Notes under the pieces: generated by a model
Seen by the model: only the letters and a program-made list of their open reading frames with translations
Database searches by the model: none
What the model was told of the DNA's origin: nothing
Assembly: GCA_009763385.1 (NCBI GenBank)
Contig: CM019823.1
Coordinates: 174,808,574 to 174,872,573 of the forward strand
Reading direction: 5' to 3'
Length of the DNA: 64,000 nucleotides
Source of the DNA: Coix lacryma-jobi var. lacryma-jobi
Lineage: Eukaryota > Streptophyta > Magnoliopsida > Poales > Poaceae
Made by a program: the position numbers and the translations under genes
Part shown: piece by piece, positions 1-13,037 of the stretch
How the letters are laid out: each line of letters starts with the position of its first letter
Numbering within the stretch: the first letter of the stretch is position 1

Positions 1-1881
1 GCCGCGTATCCACAGGAGGCTCCCGGTTTCGTCGCGGCACCATTAGTTCTTAATAAGACATCATTATTGAATTCACAACCAATGAGAAATCCTACATGAC
101 GCAGATAAATCTTGCATGGATAAGCATCACTTGCAAGGCATAAGGTAGCAAAACAAGGATGACCACAAGGTTTGGAAATCAACAAGGAAGTGATTCCATG
201 GACAAAACATGGTGCAAGACAACAAGGATACGTCTTGTGCACATCAAGATTATGACAAGTAAAAGATTAGATGAACTTGATTTGGCCAAACATGCAGCAA
301 CAAAAGGGCATCCGGGAGTACAACAAGGATTTGGACATGATCTTCACAACTGGGCAAGGAAAACTATGGTCAAGAACTGGTGTTGCAGGAACTTAGCTAA
401 GCTGGTCAAACAATACAGGGGCCTTCAAAGCAGGGATACAAAACATCCACGGCTTAGGAAACACTTGGAGGGGCCAAGCTTGGGTCTACAGGTTAGCAAA
501 GGCATACCATGGTTTGGAACTAGCATTTGGGAAGCTTAACTTGGGAAGCTGGTCCAACCAGAAGACATGGATAGACATAGGTACAGGTCTTTGGTACAAA
601 CATCCTAAACCATCAGAACTAGACAAACAAACACAGGTCTTTAAGCAACAAGGGTCCTACTAAAGACATCTCGGAAGGTCAAGAGGGCTTGGTCGACCAG
701 GCTTAACAAACCACTCAGATAACAGAACATCTACACAAGCAGTCATTGGTTACAACAAGACACTTCAACATAGGGAAGAACTTAGTCATTAGAAACTTTT
801 GCCTAACTACCTTGCTAGCATACATCATATAAAGAAGACAATCACACGACATGATAAACTACAGGGTTATCTAGGCAACATCAGATAGGGGACTTACTTC
901 TAGCCTATAAACAAGCAATCACTGTTTAACTAACATGGAAGCATTCCTATAAACATCGCACACTAGCAAACATATGAGCAAGACCACATTATATCTAGCT
1001 CAGGTCAACACACCACATCAACCATAATTGCTTCTCACCTTTCTCATGCAATCTAGCACATCACATTGAAGCACTAGTTCACAACAACTTCACCATTACA
1101 GAATAAAGGTGGGAGAGCATGTTCATGAAAGCACAAACAGGATGCATGCTCGTCCTACACGTCCTCACAAATTGCCAGCCTGAGGCGGCAATCACGTTCT
1201 AGTCGGTGGCATAACACGTACTCTCGTTAACAGCCGTCAACTATGCATACGCATCGAGGTTAGTGTACCTGCAAAAATCTCATTTCAGCCCATCCCACAA
1301 CAGATATAAATACATTGCAGGAATTTAAATCTAGATACTATCTTAGGTGCATACCCAGTATACACGTAAGTAGTATATGCACCCATCAGAATAGTATTAC
1401 TTCCGCAATTAAATACCTTCACCCGCATTCATGTGTTTACGAGTACAGGTTCAGTACCAAACTAGCTCTTTCCTAGACCAACGGTTGTTTGGTCATGCTC
1501 TCACAACTCACACTTACCTGAGCGCAGGTCGACGTTGCATAAAAATAAATTCATCTACCCACATATATGAGACATCATATGTGAGGGCTACCTCCAACAT
1601 AGACCACAGGGTAGCATAGTGCGGTCATCTATACGTACTTTTGAGTCGACGTGTCGTTGCAAGAAAGTAAAACCCCCAAAGTTAGTATTACTTAACTAAG
1701 CTACCTGAAAGTCCTAATTGGGCATAACTGGAGGGTGTCGCTAGCATATAGTTTATAAATTAGGTTTTGATAAACTTGCCTACTAGCTAAAAGTTTTAGA
1801 TAAAATAGGCTTTTCAAAACAAAAACTTTGTTTTAAACCATGCACATGACAGTATTATGCTTAACTTGCTCCGATACCAGC
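1..1881 (-). other. Leader / 5' internal region of a gypsy element (runs off window)
   Basis: This AT-rich stretch lies directly downstream, on the minus strand, of the LTR and primer-binding site at 1868-1879, so it is read as the untranslated leader and start of the internal region of that element. I see no convincing coding frame on either strand: the longest open frame (159-539, +) has no recognisable motif and is treated as chance. The gag and pol genes would lie to the left of base 1. The assignment rests on position alone. Confidence 0.55.
1868..1879 (-). other. Primer-binding site, tRNA-iMet type
   Basis: The minus strand reads TGGTATCGGAGC, two bases after the LTR end ...CTGTCACA. 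This is the complement expected for the 3' end of initiator methionine tRNA, with one difference from the common TGGTATCAGAGC. It fixes the orientation (minus) and the inner end of the LTR at 1882. The complete Sirevirus at 51548-63201 uses the same variant. Confidence 0.75.
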
Positions 1882-4396
1882 TGTGACAGAACCGACCAAT
1901 TTATAAGAGCACAAGTGCGAAAACTCTGCCAGAGCAGGTGAATTAGCACACTTGAGCCCATATAAACCGGTAGTCCGTGAAATCCTGAGGGATTTCAAAC
2001 TTCGCCAACATCTCAGCCCAGATCGCATGGTCAAGCAAATACAAATCATGTTCACGGAGCTTTGCAGCGGAAATAAAATTACAAAAGAGTTCACAAATAA
2101 TAATACAAGTGGAGTTCAACTTAATTTTAGAAGAAAACACATAGCTTTGAAATGAATACCATAATATAGTTGAAATACTTTGCTAGTTGAGTGACATCCT
2201 CCAACAACAGCATAAAGAGAGAAGTAGGGAACTACCGAGCCCCACCGACACTGGCCATCACCTTTCGGCAGACCTAACCTTCACCTGCAACAAGGGGGGA
2301 TAAACCTGAGTACTCGAATGTACTCAGCTAGACTTACCCGTCGGAAACCAAAAATAAAGTGACACCAAGGAGTATGCAAGGCTGATATAACAGTGGAGCT
2401 GGCTAACTTATTTGCAAAAGGTGCTCAAGTTGAAGGAGTTCATCATTTAAATATATGAGCAGTCATCTTTTATCCTATTCCTTAAATTCTAGGTTTTGCA
2501 CCTGCACTAGAGCACTCAATTGGATCTAGCAAACAAATAAATAATACCATATCAGGTTTGCTTATCAATTTTAGTTGAACCAATAGATGTCACATGGAGT
2601 TGTATCGTGGTGAAGCTCGCCATAGTTTCCCACTAACCGGGGGAGACGGCGACTCGAATCGAATTCCAAACCAGCTGGTGAAAGACCTTTAATACCAGCC
2701 CACACTTTCCCCGTCGGGTCCATGCATTGGGCAACCGCTCGATGCTTGTTCGTGGAGGTAATCGTCGCGGTTCAAGCACGGACCGCCCAATTGGAACCTG
2801 GTGATGGCCTCTCGTGGCAGATCACATTTCCATACTAGAGGGCGCGACACGGGTTGATTCCGCACCCGAACGAAAAGCTTCTAACCGGCTTTGGGTCGAT
2901 GATTACGGCACCGACATATCCCTAAGTAAAAGGGCGCGTTCAAAAATGAACGAGGGCCAACATCGATACAAACCTACACGATCCAACGGACGGACTGCCC
3001 CAAGTTTCCAAACTTGTGCCTTGCCTTCCAGTTGACCGTATTTTATTACTACTCAGGTTCTTTTCCACGATAGCAATATAGCCAACCGTGATCCGGTAAT
3101 ACCCACCAGGGTATTACGAGAACATCCTTTATTACTACTTTTATTAGCAGACTAAGCAATTCTACATTATAATAAATAACAGGATAAACAAGGTAGATAT
3201 TAATCAATAACCAGGAATGGTAATGCAGCAAGTAGGATTCATTCCAACTCCTAAACCTAATGCATCACATATAAAAGGACTCAAGTAATTTAATTGCAAA
3301 GATAGGAGGCTTAATATGCTCCGGGGCTTGCCTGGGAACCAACACTAGGTTATTGTTTGTTGGTGATACTCGCCTTGGCGAGCATCTCCGTTGTTGTAGC
3401 ACTCCTTAATCCGCATCTTCGGGATAATCCACCAAACACCGTCTTCAGGTTTAACCTCATCATCACGTCCTTCATTATGTATCTACTGTTACCTAAATGA
3501 GATGCGCATACGAGCGTATGAATGCAAGGGAAAAGCTTACGAAGCAAACATAAGACACACAACATAAGCAGTACTATTTACTTCACATAAGTATATAGGA
3601 TAACTACGAAAAGCAGGCATAGCTCTAACACACAACATGACATGATCACTCCAGCAGGTTATTATTAAAGCAAGTGTGACATATGGTCATTAGGCACTCA
3701 AAGTGGCTAACTATAACAATCAATCAAGACTATATCAGACATCACAATGGAACACATGTATGCACATATAACTTCTACTTTAGTTAAGCAAGTCAACCAT
3801 CATTATCTAACATATTTATATAATATATCAGGTGATTAATTTAATAACATGAAATGCATAAACTAAATATTTTCAAGTATCATCATTGTTCACATAAGCA
3901 ATCGGGATAACTTAGCACACCTCTAATCACATTACACAAACAAGTAAGAGAACACAACACAAACTCTGAATGATAGGATATCAGCCCACTCTTTTTAATC
4001 ATAACTCATGCTACAGAACTCCAAACAAGGTGCACTAAGACTTTTGGAAGCTAACAAGATAGCTACAACTTTGTTATTTACCACAAGAGCTAATTCAAAG
4101 GTTATCTAACTCAAAATAGATCACTATGCAGCTCTGTCCAACTGTTGGACAGCAGGACTGACAGAGCTTCAGAGAAGCATAACTCAAGATACAAACGGCA
4201 CATGAGCATGTAATTAAACATTATAGAAAGCTTATAGGTTTATCTAAATCTTTCTTATTATTATCTCAAGGTGAATCAATCATTAACAAAGTCAAACAGC
4301 ATGGTTAGTGCAGCTTTGTCCACACTTGGACAGAACTAGCCACACATCGACAACAGCAACTTAAAACAACCATAACTAAAGATCTATAGCACCTGG

Positions 4397-5796
4397 TGTT
4401 GGCACTAAAAGTGACGCACTGTACAATCACACAGCAAGCCGGAGAAGCTGGCTTCAAATGTAGCCCGGGTGCTCAGAAGTCCGGTGCGTGCCAGTCAGTT
4501 TGCCCTGCAACTAAACAAGGAGATAAACGGTTAAATACCAAAGCTGGAACGTGCCGGGTATGACCAGACAGTTCCAAGATGTACGGCCCTGAAGCCACTT
4601 ACGACGACATATAGCTATGAAAGCTATCTGCCAACAGGTTTAAAAGATTATTCGGCAATATAAACAAAGTACGTGAATAACAGGTTGCCGAACACGTTTG
4701 CATGAGAATCGTACTTGCATGACGTATTAAATATAAGTTAAAACTTAACCAATCTCGATTGTACGACCGAGTTGGGGTCCATGGGGATTGAACATACAAA
4801 CTAAGCATGACTAAGCTAATCTAAAGCCTGCGCCTGCCGCACGACACCTGACTCTATCATAGGTCAAACATACTTAACATGCATGAACCCTCACCACGTG
4901 GCAATCCAGATACGATCCAATCGGCTATTACGAACAGTAGATCTACTACATAAAAGACTTTACAATAATAAACGTGAGAGAACAAGCAGATCTATAAAAG
5001 ATAAAGCCGAAACCAACGGTATCTAGATTGGGCAAAAGTGGTTACGATGAAATAAACATAACAAACATATAACACAAGGTAACTTAATGAATCTACTAGA
5101 CTGCCACATCTAATAGAGCCGATAACTATCTTTAGTTGTGTCTCAATTCGCCGCACGATACAAGACATAAACAAAGATCCCGTCATTAGCTTAAATCCGC
5201 CGCACGATACTAAGCTTAACGTACGAGACTACTTGCACCATATCTAAATCCGCCGCACGATACTAGACATGATAACAAGGTTGCCGGAACTTACGGAGGT
5301 CGACGGATCGATGGCCCCTCTCGAAGAACACGACGACACGACTTGGACTCGAAGACGGCACGGGGCCGGGTTGGTTGTATGATTGTGAACCCCTTTTACA
5401 ATAGCCTCAGGGTTTATATTTATACCCTGGTGTTCTCTGAGTCCTAGAAGGACACGACTACAACGATAGAATTAGGAAACTTATCAAAATATGATGCCTT
5501 CTACTCTAAGTTTCCTTCAATAACCGGCATGCACTAAAATGACGAGATCCCCATCGCTAAATCTTCTTGTCATGCCGTATTTGTCATCTTCTAACGCAAA
5601 CCGACTTGGCTTGAAGTAGCCGACCGCAGCGTCATGTTGCCGAACCTGCTCGCCGTTGACTAGTGCCTTCACAGCCTTGCCGAATACACTGAGTTAGCCG
5701 ACCGCGTCGCTATCTGCCGAATCCTTAGGTGGCGACTTCTTCCGAATCTGCGTCGTGCTGGCCCACTTGTCATAGTGCGAAAATTCTGTGTTAACA
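4397..5796 (-). repeat. Element A 3' LTR
   Basis: This 1400-bp LTR is bounded by TGTTGGCACT and TGTTAACA. It is the 3' copy because the element reads on minus. A TATA motif lies at about 5408-5424 and is nearly palindromic (GGTATAAATATAAACC on minus), so it could serve either strand. The bases just inside the element (5797-5810) read GATGGGGCATG on minus, a short polypurine tract. Confidence 0.8.
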
Positions 5797-6047
5797 CATG
5801 CCCCATCAATTTCTGAATAAAGGCATTTGTTCTGAAATTGACCACTAGTCCACCGCGCGCCCTAGATCGGCACTGCTTCAAACTCCGCATTCTCCCCAAA
5901 TCGCCAACAGTTCAATTTCCACCTGAGCTCCGTAATGGCAACCCGTGACAGATTCCAGAGGTAATCCTCACTTCTCCCCTCAACACGTTCGGTCAACTCC
6001 TATTGGCATTCGGTTTTCTAAATTTTCTTGCACATATCTTCTTTTAG

Positions 6048-7513
6048 GCTTTTAGGGACGAAATTCTGATCCCTTGTGATGCGGACCCCGATTCCTACTT
6101 CTTGGGTCCAATGGGAAACCTCAATCCAACCAACATCATCAGTATGGAGACCAACAGAATTCCCTTCAAGCATGGAGTCATTTCGTCGAACAGGTGGCGG
6201 TACACCTTCAAGAGCTGGCCTTTGCCTGCGGTCACTGGCTGGAGGAACTGGTATAAAAGAATCCAGGCGAAATTTGGTCCTATTGGGAAACTCAAGACAT
6301 TCATCATGCCCTGGAACTGTCTCTGGCCGAAATGCCCAAAAATGAGCCATTACTCATAGCAGCTTCTCATTTTGGTCGGATGCCCTCAATGCTTTTGTAT
6401 TTGGCCATGGTATAATGACGATCACATTAGCTGATGTCTTCATGATGAGTGGCTTGAATATCACTTCGACCATGAACGCTGATGAACTGTTAGAGAAAAT
6501 TACCCAAGAGGTCCATTGATGTCAGCGGTTGGATGGATGAAGTACGTCGAAATCCATAACAAAGCGCCAAGCCCAGTGGCAGAGACAGAGCACAGGGCCT
6601 TTCTGAACATGTGGTTGTGCAGATTCATCTTCTGTGGGAGATCCAACGAGCCAACCCTCAACTACATTGCACTGGCTGACAAAACTGTCCAAAGGAAAGC
6701 AAATTCCTCTAGGCAAACTTTTCCTGGGATCCATATACCACATGATGCATCAAACCTCCACTCAAATGTATCATGCCACTCATGCTGACACAATCAGACT
6801 ACCACCAATTGATTGTGTCAATGGCCCCTGGTGGTTTGTCCAGATGTGGCTTCAGCTATATATGCATCAAATAGTTGCCGTGCCATTGGACAATCTCAGC
6901 TTCCCTTCCAACAACTTGCTGAGGATGAAGAAGCCACAGAAAAGGCCTGCCAAACTTATGGGGAAGCAGCCACTGCTATAACCATTAACAAAAGTATTGG
7001 CAATCTCTTCAAGTTATTCTTCAAGGGCTTTAGTCAGGTACTCTGTTACCTTACAGGGAGGATGACAACCTTACTTTCCCTATCAAATTCAACTTTGATG
7101 ATGGCTGCGTAGATGAAATGGCCACAGGAGTCTTCAACTCATTTATCAAGCCCTGCATTCTACCAGCCGAATTCAATAGGGGAAGACAAGTGAAGTGTGG
7201 ACAGCTCCCTCCAAAACTCATCTTTTCTACTGTCATCAGGCCTAGGGAGCAAATTCAATCCAAAGAGCAGATTACAATAGGGATGCAGGCCCATCGGGTA
7301 TTCAGGCTGGGACAAGATCTGCCAGACTACCAACCAGTACCACTCCACTTGATTCAGTCTGCTCATCCCCTTTTTGAGTCCTGGTGGCAAGAATGGCATG
7401 ATCATATCTTCAACAGCCCAATCCACCCATGTGCCTGGAACTTCAAGCAGACTTCAGCTCTGACAGCGAGGTACAATAACAAGCCACTTGTTGCTTTAGT
7501 ATTTGATCCTTGA
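6048..7513 (+). pseudogene. Plant mobile domain (PMD, aminotransferase-like) gene, antisense in element A
   Basis: The + strand encodes pieces of a PMD protein in shifting frames. 6048-6350 gives an N-terminal part containing WRNWYKRI. 6360-6518 gives the hallmark FWSDALNAFVFGHG. 6560-6980 gives FLNMWLCRFIF, GKQIPLGKLFLGSIYHMM and GPWWFVQMWLQ. 7118-7513 gives a C-terminal part with SWWQEWHDHIF and a natural stop. At least three one-base frameshifts break it, for example a lost T near 6370. A pyrimidine-rich acceptor ends at 6047, so the gene probably began with a small upstream exon, perhaps the ATG near 5935; the joining phase is unclear. PMD sequences are known in plant transposable elements and in the host MAIN/MAIL proteins. 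Here the gene runs opposite to the retroelement. Confidence 0.7.
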
Positions 7514-7763
7514 GATTTCTAACTCCTTTATCGGCCGTCGGTGCCCGCTAGTCCTTGATTCCGTTATGCACCGACCTCCACGCTAGGATGAAATCTCTTT
7601 AGATAACGTCCATTAATTGCCCTAGCAAACTCTTCTCCTTGGAGGGTTTTCAGAATGTACGCATTTACCCGGAGCACGTTTCAGAATTCGAAAAGGCCCT
7701 TCCCAGTTAGGGGACCATTTGCCGAATACCTTGTCTTGTGGTACCGATTGGCAAGATAATTTT

Positions 7764-8654
7764 TCAAACCAAGTCTCCTTCTTCGAATCCTTTTTCTCTC
7801 ACTTTCGAGTTGTAGTACTTGGCAACGCGTATCTTGTTCTTTTCAATATTTTCCAAGGCCTTGAGACGAATCAAATGCAAATCTTCTAGCTCATTCATCA
7901 TCAAATCTTTGTAATTCCCTTTGGTTAGATCGTTCTGCAATGTAACTCGTCTTGACCCCGATTGCAATTCCCATGGTAGCACTGCGTGATGCCCGTAGAC
8001 CAACTCGTATGGCGACGTCTGAGTCGACCCATGACAAGCCATTCGGTAAGCCCACAAAGCTTCGTTGAGTACCAAGTGCCACCTTTTAGGTTTCTCTTCG
8101 ATCTTCTTTTGAATGATTTTAATCATGATTTTGTTAGAAGCCTCTGCCTGTCCATTGGCCTGTGCATAGTAAGGAGAGGAATTATATAGCTTAATCCCAT
8201 CCCTTCGGCAAGCCACAAAACTCCGAGGAAGTGAACTGAGTTCCCTGATCGGTAGTGATGGACTGAGGGATGCCGAATCGGTAAATGATGTGCTCCCTGA
8301 CGAAGGACACCATGTTCTCTGATGTCACCTTCTTCAATGGGATGGCTTCAACCCACTTAGTGAAATAATCCGTGGCTAACAAAACAAACTTATGTCCCTT
8401 GCTAGATGGAGGGTGGATTGGCCGATCAAATCAATGCCCCATCCTCTGAAAGGCCAAGGCTTAATGATCGGATTCATGGCCGATGCTGGAGCCCTTTGCA
8501 CATTGCCGAATCGCTGGCAATCCTGACAACCTCTGTAGTACTCAAAGCAATCTTCGAGCATAGTCGGCCAAAAATATCCAGTCCTCCTGATTAACCATCT
8601 CATACGGTGAGCCGACTGGTGTGCACCACATACGCCTTCGTGCACCTCATACAT
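7764..8654 (-). pseudogene. Element A integrase (broken)
   Basis: On minus, 8654-8376 encodes the zinc-binding region with an H-H and CQDCQ pattern and the first core aspartate in GIDLIG. 8382-8191 continues with DYFTKWVEA and TTDQGTQF, which holds the second aspartate. 8216-7764 carries the PYYAQANGQAEASNK segment with the catalytic glutamate, then the C-terminal part. The frame changes at least twice, so no intact integrase can be made. Bases 7514-7763 hold the degraded C-terminal tail of pol on minus and the end of the antisense PMD gene on plus. Confidence 0.75.
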
Positions 8655-8683
8655 CAGTTCCTAGCCCGTCTTGGTTCAGGCAT

Positions 8684-10744
8684 TTAAGCAAAACCCCATC
8701 TATGGATTTGTAGTACAATTGATTGTCCAAGAGCGTGAACTAAGAGCCTTGTACCTGAGTTTTCGGGAGACTTTCCTGGAGGGTCCCTGAGGTAATCGGC
8801 AATGTTGTCTCTCCAGTCTTCAATTGCCTGATTATCACTTGGGACTGCTTGATCACCTTCTGGGGTTGTTTGCTCTCCCTCAAGTGCAAAAATGTTTTGA
8901 TTCTCCCTATACCCGGATGCTGCCTGAGCCAACTGGTTTGCTTCTTCGTTTTGCCCCTAGGAATAGTTGTTGCAAGGTTGCCGATCGAAACTGTCTGAGG
9001 AGCTCTTGGCAACCTTCGAGATATTCCTGCAGCATGTCGTTCTTGCACTCGTATTTGCCGGTCAATTGCTTGATCACCAATTCCGAGTCACCGAAGATCT
9101 CCACGGCGTCTGCCTTAATGTCCACAAGCAACCGCAGCCCTCGGAGCAGTGCTCCGTACTCTGCTTGATTATTAGTTACCGGGTACTCGATCGGTATAGA
9201 GTACTTGAGGGTGCCCCCTTGGGAGAAATCAACACGATCCCGACTCCACCACCTTTGCTGCACAAGGATCCATCAAAAAACAATGCCCAAGGGATAATGG
9301 TTACCATGTTAGCATTAGGATCACGGTGGTGAGTGACAAAATCAGCCATAATCTGGCCTTTAACAGCCTTTGCCGATTCAAAACGCAAATCAAATTCAGA
9401 AAGGGCCAAAACCCATTTGTCGATCCTTCCACTTAAAATCGGCATTGATAACATGTGCTTGATTACATCAAATTCTGATACTACCACGCATTCGGCATTC
9501 AGTAGATAGTGCCGAAACTTGGTACAGGAATAGAAAACGCACAAGACAACTTTTCCGTGGCCGAATACCTTGTTTCGGGGTCCAGTAGCTTTCGGCTAAG
9601 ATAGGCTACGACTCTCTCTTTTCCTTCGAATTCTTGCATGAGGGCCGACCCTATCGTTAGGTTGTCGGCCGCCACGTACAACTTGAAAGGCTTGTCGAGT
9701 TGTGGAGGAACCAACACTGGTGGCGCCTTCATGTATTCTTTGATTTCATTGAAAGCCTTCTGTTGTACGTCACCCCACACGAACTCCTGATCTTTCTTGA
9801 GCTTCAACAGTGGAGAGAATGGTAAACACGCGCTCGGACAAGTTGGATATGAACCTCCTGACAAAGTTGATCTTGCCGAGCAGTGATTGCAGTTCCTTGA
9901 GATTGGTCGGCGGCACTACCTTATCAATTGCTTCCATGCTCTTTTGCCAACCTCGATACCTCTTTTGTGGACTAAGAATCCCAGAAACTCACCGGCCGAC
10001 ACCCAAATGCACACTTGGTTGGATTCATCTTCAAACCATGTTTCCTTGTGCACTCCAGGGTCTTCCTTAAATCGGCAAGTGTCTTTCTTTGCTTCTCGAC
10101 TTGACTACCACGTCATCAATGTATATCTCTACCACTCTGCCAATCAACTCATGAAATATGCAATTCATGGCCCGCTGGTAAGTAGCACCGGCATTTTTCA
10201 AACCAAAAGTCATGACAACCCATTCAAACAACCCTAAATGGCCAGGGCACCTGAAGGCGGTCTTTGCCACGTCCTCCGCGGCCATGAAGATCTGGTTGTA
10301 TCCCGCATTGCCGTCCATAAAGCTTATAATTTCAAAACGGCCGAAGCGTCTATTAGCAAATCGGCCACTGGCATCGGATAACCGTCCATAGGAGTGGCTT
10401 TGTTGAGGTTACGGAAGTCGATGCAGACTCTCATCTTCCCGTTCTTCTTGTACACCGGGACAATATTGGAGATCCATTCCGCATATCGACACGGCCGAAT
10501 GAATTTAGCTTCTAGTAATCTTTCCACTTCCTTTTCACGTCGGCCAAACCTCCTCCTTGTAGATCCTGCGCGGAGGTTGTTTGTATGGGCGGTATCCAGG
10601 CTTGATCGGCAGTTTATGCTCAACAATGGACCGATTTAATCCGGGCATCTCTGTGTAGTCCCACGCAAAACAGTCTTTGAACTCCTTTAAAAGATTTACT
10701 AGTAGCAATCTGAAATCAGGGTCTAAATTAGAACTTATGAACAT
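8684..10744 (-). pseudogene. Element A reverse transcriptase and RNase H (broken)
   Basis: Minus-strand pieces in order: 10744-10535 is the pol linker with DCFAWDYTEMPG. 10626-10324 is the RT fingers with YKKNGKMRVCIDFRNLN. 10318-10067 is the RT palm with TFGLKNAGATYQR and the catalytic YIDD at about 10112-10123. 9864-9499 is the RT connection with FKLYVAADNLTIGSAL. 9544-9176 holds the start of RNase H (FFDGSLCSKGGGVG). 9263-8907 continues it (NNQAEYGALLRG and FGDSELVIKQL). Frameshifts separate the pieces. The domain order RT-RNase H-integrase is that of Ty3/gypsy. Confidence 0.75.
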
Positions 10745-10749
10745 CGGCC

Positions 10750-12136
10750 TTTTTTACTTGTGTCGCCAACATCCACTTCTTCCAGTTGGTCGGCCGATGC
10801 GAAGCCACGTCCCAGTTTGCCCTCGCTGCTGTCAGTTGGGTTGTCCATCTAATAGAAGCTTTGGGAGCCGATTGCTTGGATCGGCTGTTGATCTCTACCA
10901 TAGACGTTGATAGGACCTTCTCCCCACACGCGATCGGAGAAGCAGTCTACTCCGTCGAATTCCCAGTAAGTGGGTTCAATGTGGAAACACTCACCGAGTC
11001 GTCGGCTTGGAAACCTCGATGTCATCCCCAATCCACTGTATGAGTATTTGATGCATGGTTGAAGGTATGCAGCAGTTGGCATGGATCCAATCTCTGCCCA
11101 AAAGCAGGCTATATGCCCCCTTGCCATCAATGACAAAGAAGGTCGTAATGAGCGTCTTGGACCCAATCATCAATTCCACGTGCACGCGCCCCGAGTGTCA
11201 GAGGGATTACCGGCGAAGTCACGGAGTACCATATCCGTTTTGAGCAGGTCTTCATCGTTCATGCCCAGCTTTCTGAAGGTGGCGTAAGGCATGATGTTAA
11301 TCGTTGCGCCGCCATCGACAAAATCTTGGTTAGCGGCTTTCCGTTGACGTACCCCTTGACATATAACGGCTTCAAATGCCGATGCTTGGCTGGCTTGTCA
11401 AATGCTGCCTTCTGAGACAAACACGAGCTGTGCCGCGAGCTCGTTGTGCTCGGCCTCGTCGGAGTCCGAACGCGCTTCGTCCTGTGCCCCCTGGCCGATT
11501 GGAGCCATGAATTCCAGGGGAAGGAAGAAAGTCATGGCCACGCCAGCGCCTTTGCCAGTGTTGTCTGGATTTTCCTTCGGACGCCACTCTTGCTTCTTCC
11601 CATCGGCAGCTGCTCTTCCAACTCCCTATTTCCGAGGCGCTGCACCCTCCTTTTCTGGCTCTTTCTGAGCCCTGGCGGACACCACTGCCCTTCTTGCCAT
11701 CTATATGGGCGGGGCTGTGCCTCCTCGCTGTCACCTTGGTGGTGCACCCACTCCTGGTCGGCATATCTCTTGGCTCGCCGATCCGGGCTCCTCATTTTTA
11801 GGCGCCGATCGTCCATTGGGATGCGCGCTCCCAACCTTCGTGGACGGGACGGTGGTTGACCCGATCCTGCCTATACCCCCTGTACTGATCGCTGCATTCG
11901 GGACAGTTGTTGACGGCAGGCAGTTTCAAGCCTTCGTTCCAGCAGTGGCGGAAGAACGGGCAGCCCCAGTGAGCTTGCTCCCGCTCTTGGAGGTGCTCTT
12001 GTTTCCAGCGACGGGCCTGTTCTCTGTGGTAAGCCCTCTCCTCCAGATGATACCGTGCTCTCCCGTGCGACCGTCTTCACGCTGGTATTCCCCCGTGAGT
12101 TCCCGCTCTTCGCGTTGGAAACGCCTCTGCTCTTTC
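10750..12136 (-). pseudogene. Element A gag-pol linker and protease (degraded)
   Basis: Minus-strand frames in this stretch are short and heavily charged. The clearest piece is 11185-10991, with FFVIDGKGAYSLLLGRDWI, which resembles the C-terminal half of a retropepsin followed by the conserved GRDW motif of gypsy elements. The catalytic aspartate region upstream (around 11200-11370) is out of frame. The remainder (11372-12136) is low-complexity linker with no domain I recognise. Confidence 0.5.
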
Positions 12137-13032
12137 TCATTTGCCGGCGCCACTTGTTAAGGAGATCTCTGTGGGTAGGCCTGCGCCTGGAAGACGACTC
12201 TCCGTGCTCGTATCGGCTATTCGCGGCTTGGGCGTGTGCTGTCGGAGCTCATCGCCAGTGATTTGCTGATCGGGGTCCACTGCGCCAGACTCGCGCGCCT
12301 TGTTGGAGGTGAGGATTTTGACTTTGCCCTTGTCTCTGGGATCCTCCGGGGCTACCATGTTCACTGAGACGAACACGGAGTTCTGGGCGAAGGGGTTGGC
12401 ATCGATCTTCATCTTGCCATTGAACTTGATGTGCCCATCCTGGATGGCCTTCTGGATCCTTGCCCTGAACACACGGCAATCATTAATAGAATGAGTGTTA
12501 GTGTTATGAAAGCCGCAGTATTTCTTGTCTTTAACCCCTCCAGGACGCAGCATCGGGTGATCCGGGGGTAGCCTGACTCTCCCTTCGGCGACCAGAAACT
12601 CGAAGAGCTTGTCGGCCTTGGTGACGTCGAAGTCGTATGCCCCTTTCTGCTGGCGCAGCCATTGCTTGTTGGCCTGGGTCGGCTCTTTATCCCAATTGAG
12701 CTCTGCAGCGGCCACCTCATCTTCGGCATCGGTATAGTCATCGGCTTCTTCCAAGAAAGCCTGATACATCTGGGCCGCGACATTGTCCTTCTGGAAGCGC
12801 CCTTCCCTCCGGAAGCCTTGCGCTTGGATAGTCATTTCATTCAGCCGGCGAGAGAGATGACCCAGGTCTTCAAACTCCTGGCCGAAGAGCTTGTCTCTGA
12901 TGCTCGGGAGCATGCCTGCCACAACCAATGGTGGAAGCTGGTCGTCCGGCAGGTACATGCCGAAGCACTGGCTCTTGACTTCCCTAAACCTGCGTAGGTA
13001 GTCCTGCGGCGTCTCATTTGGCCTCTGGCGCA
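12137..13032 (-). pseudogene. Element A gag, C-terminal part
   Basis: This is a 298-codon open frame on minus. It starts inside the retrotransposon gag domain (RQRPNETPQDYLRRFREVK) and continues through an acidic linker to a zinc-knuckle-like CGFHNTNTHSINDC near the middle. The preceding part of gag lies at 15022-15320 and is separated by the solo LTR. The last codons before and after the insertion (around the TSD CATAC) fit each other, so the gag frame was continuous before the solo LTR arrived. Confidence 0.75.
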
Positions 13033-13037
13033 CATAC

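Noticed and set aside
159..539. 126-codon open frame on + near the window start
   Set aside because: No motif, biased composition typical of translated non-coding AT-rich DNA, and it lies in the leader of a minus-strand element.
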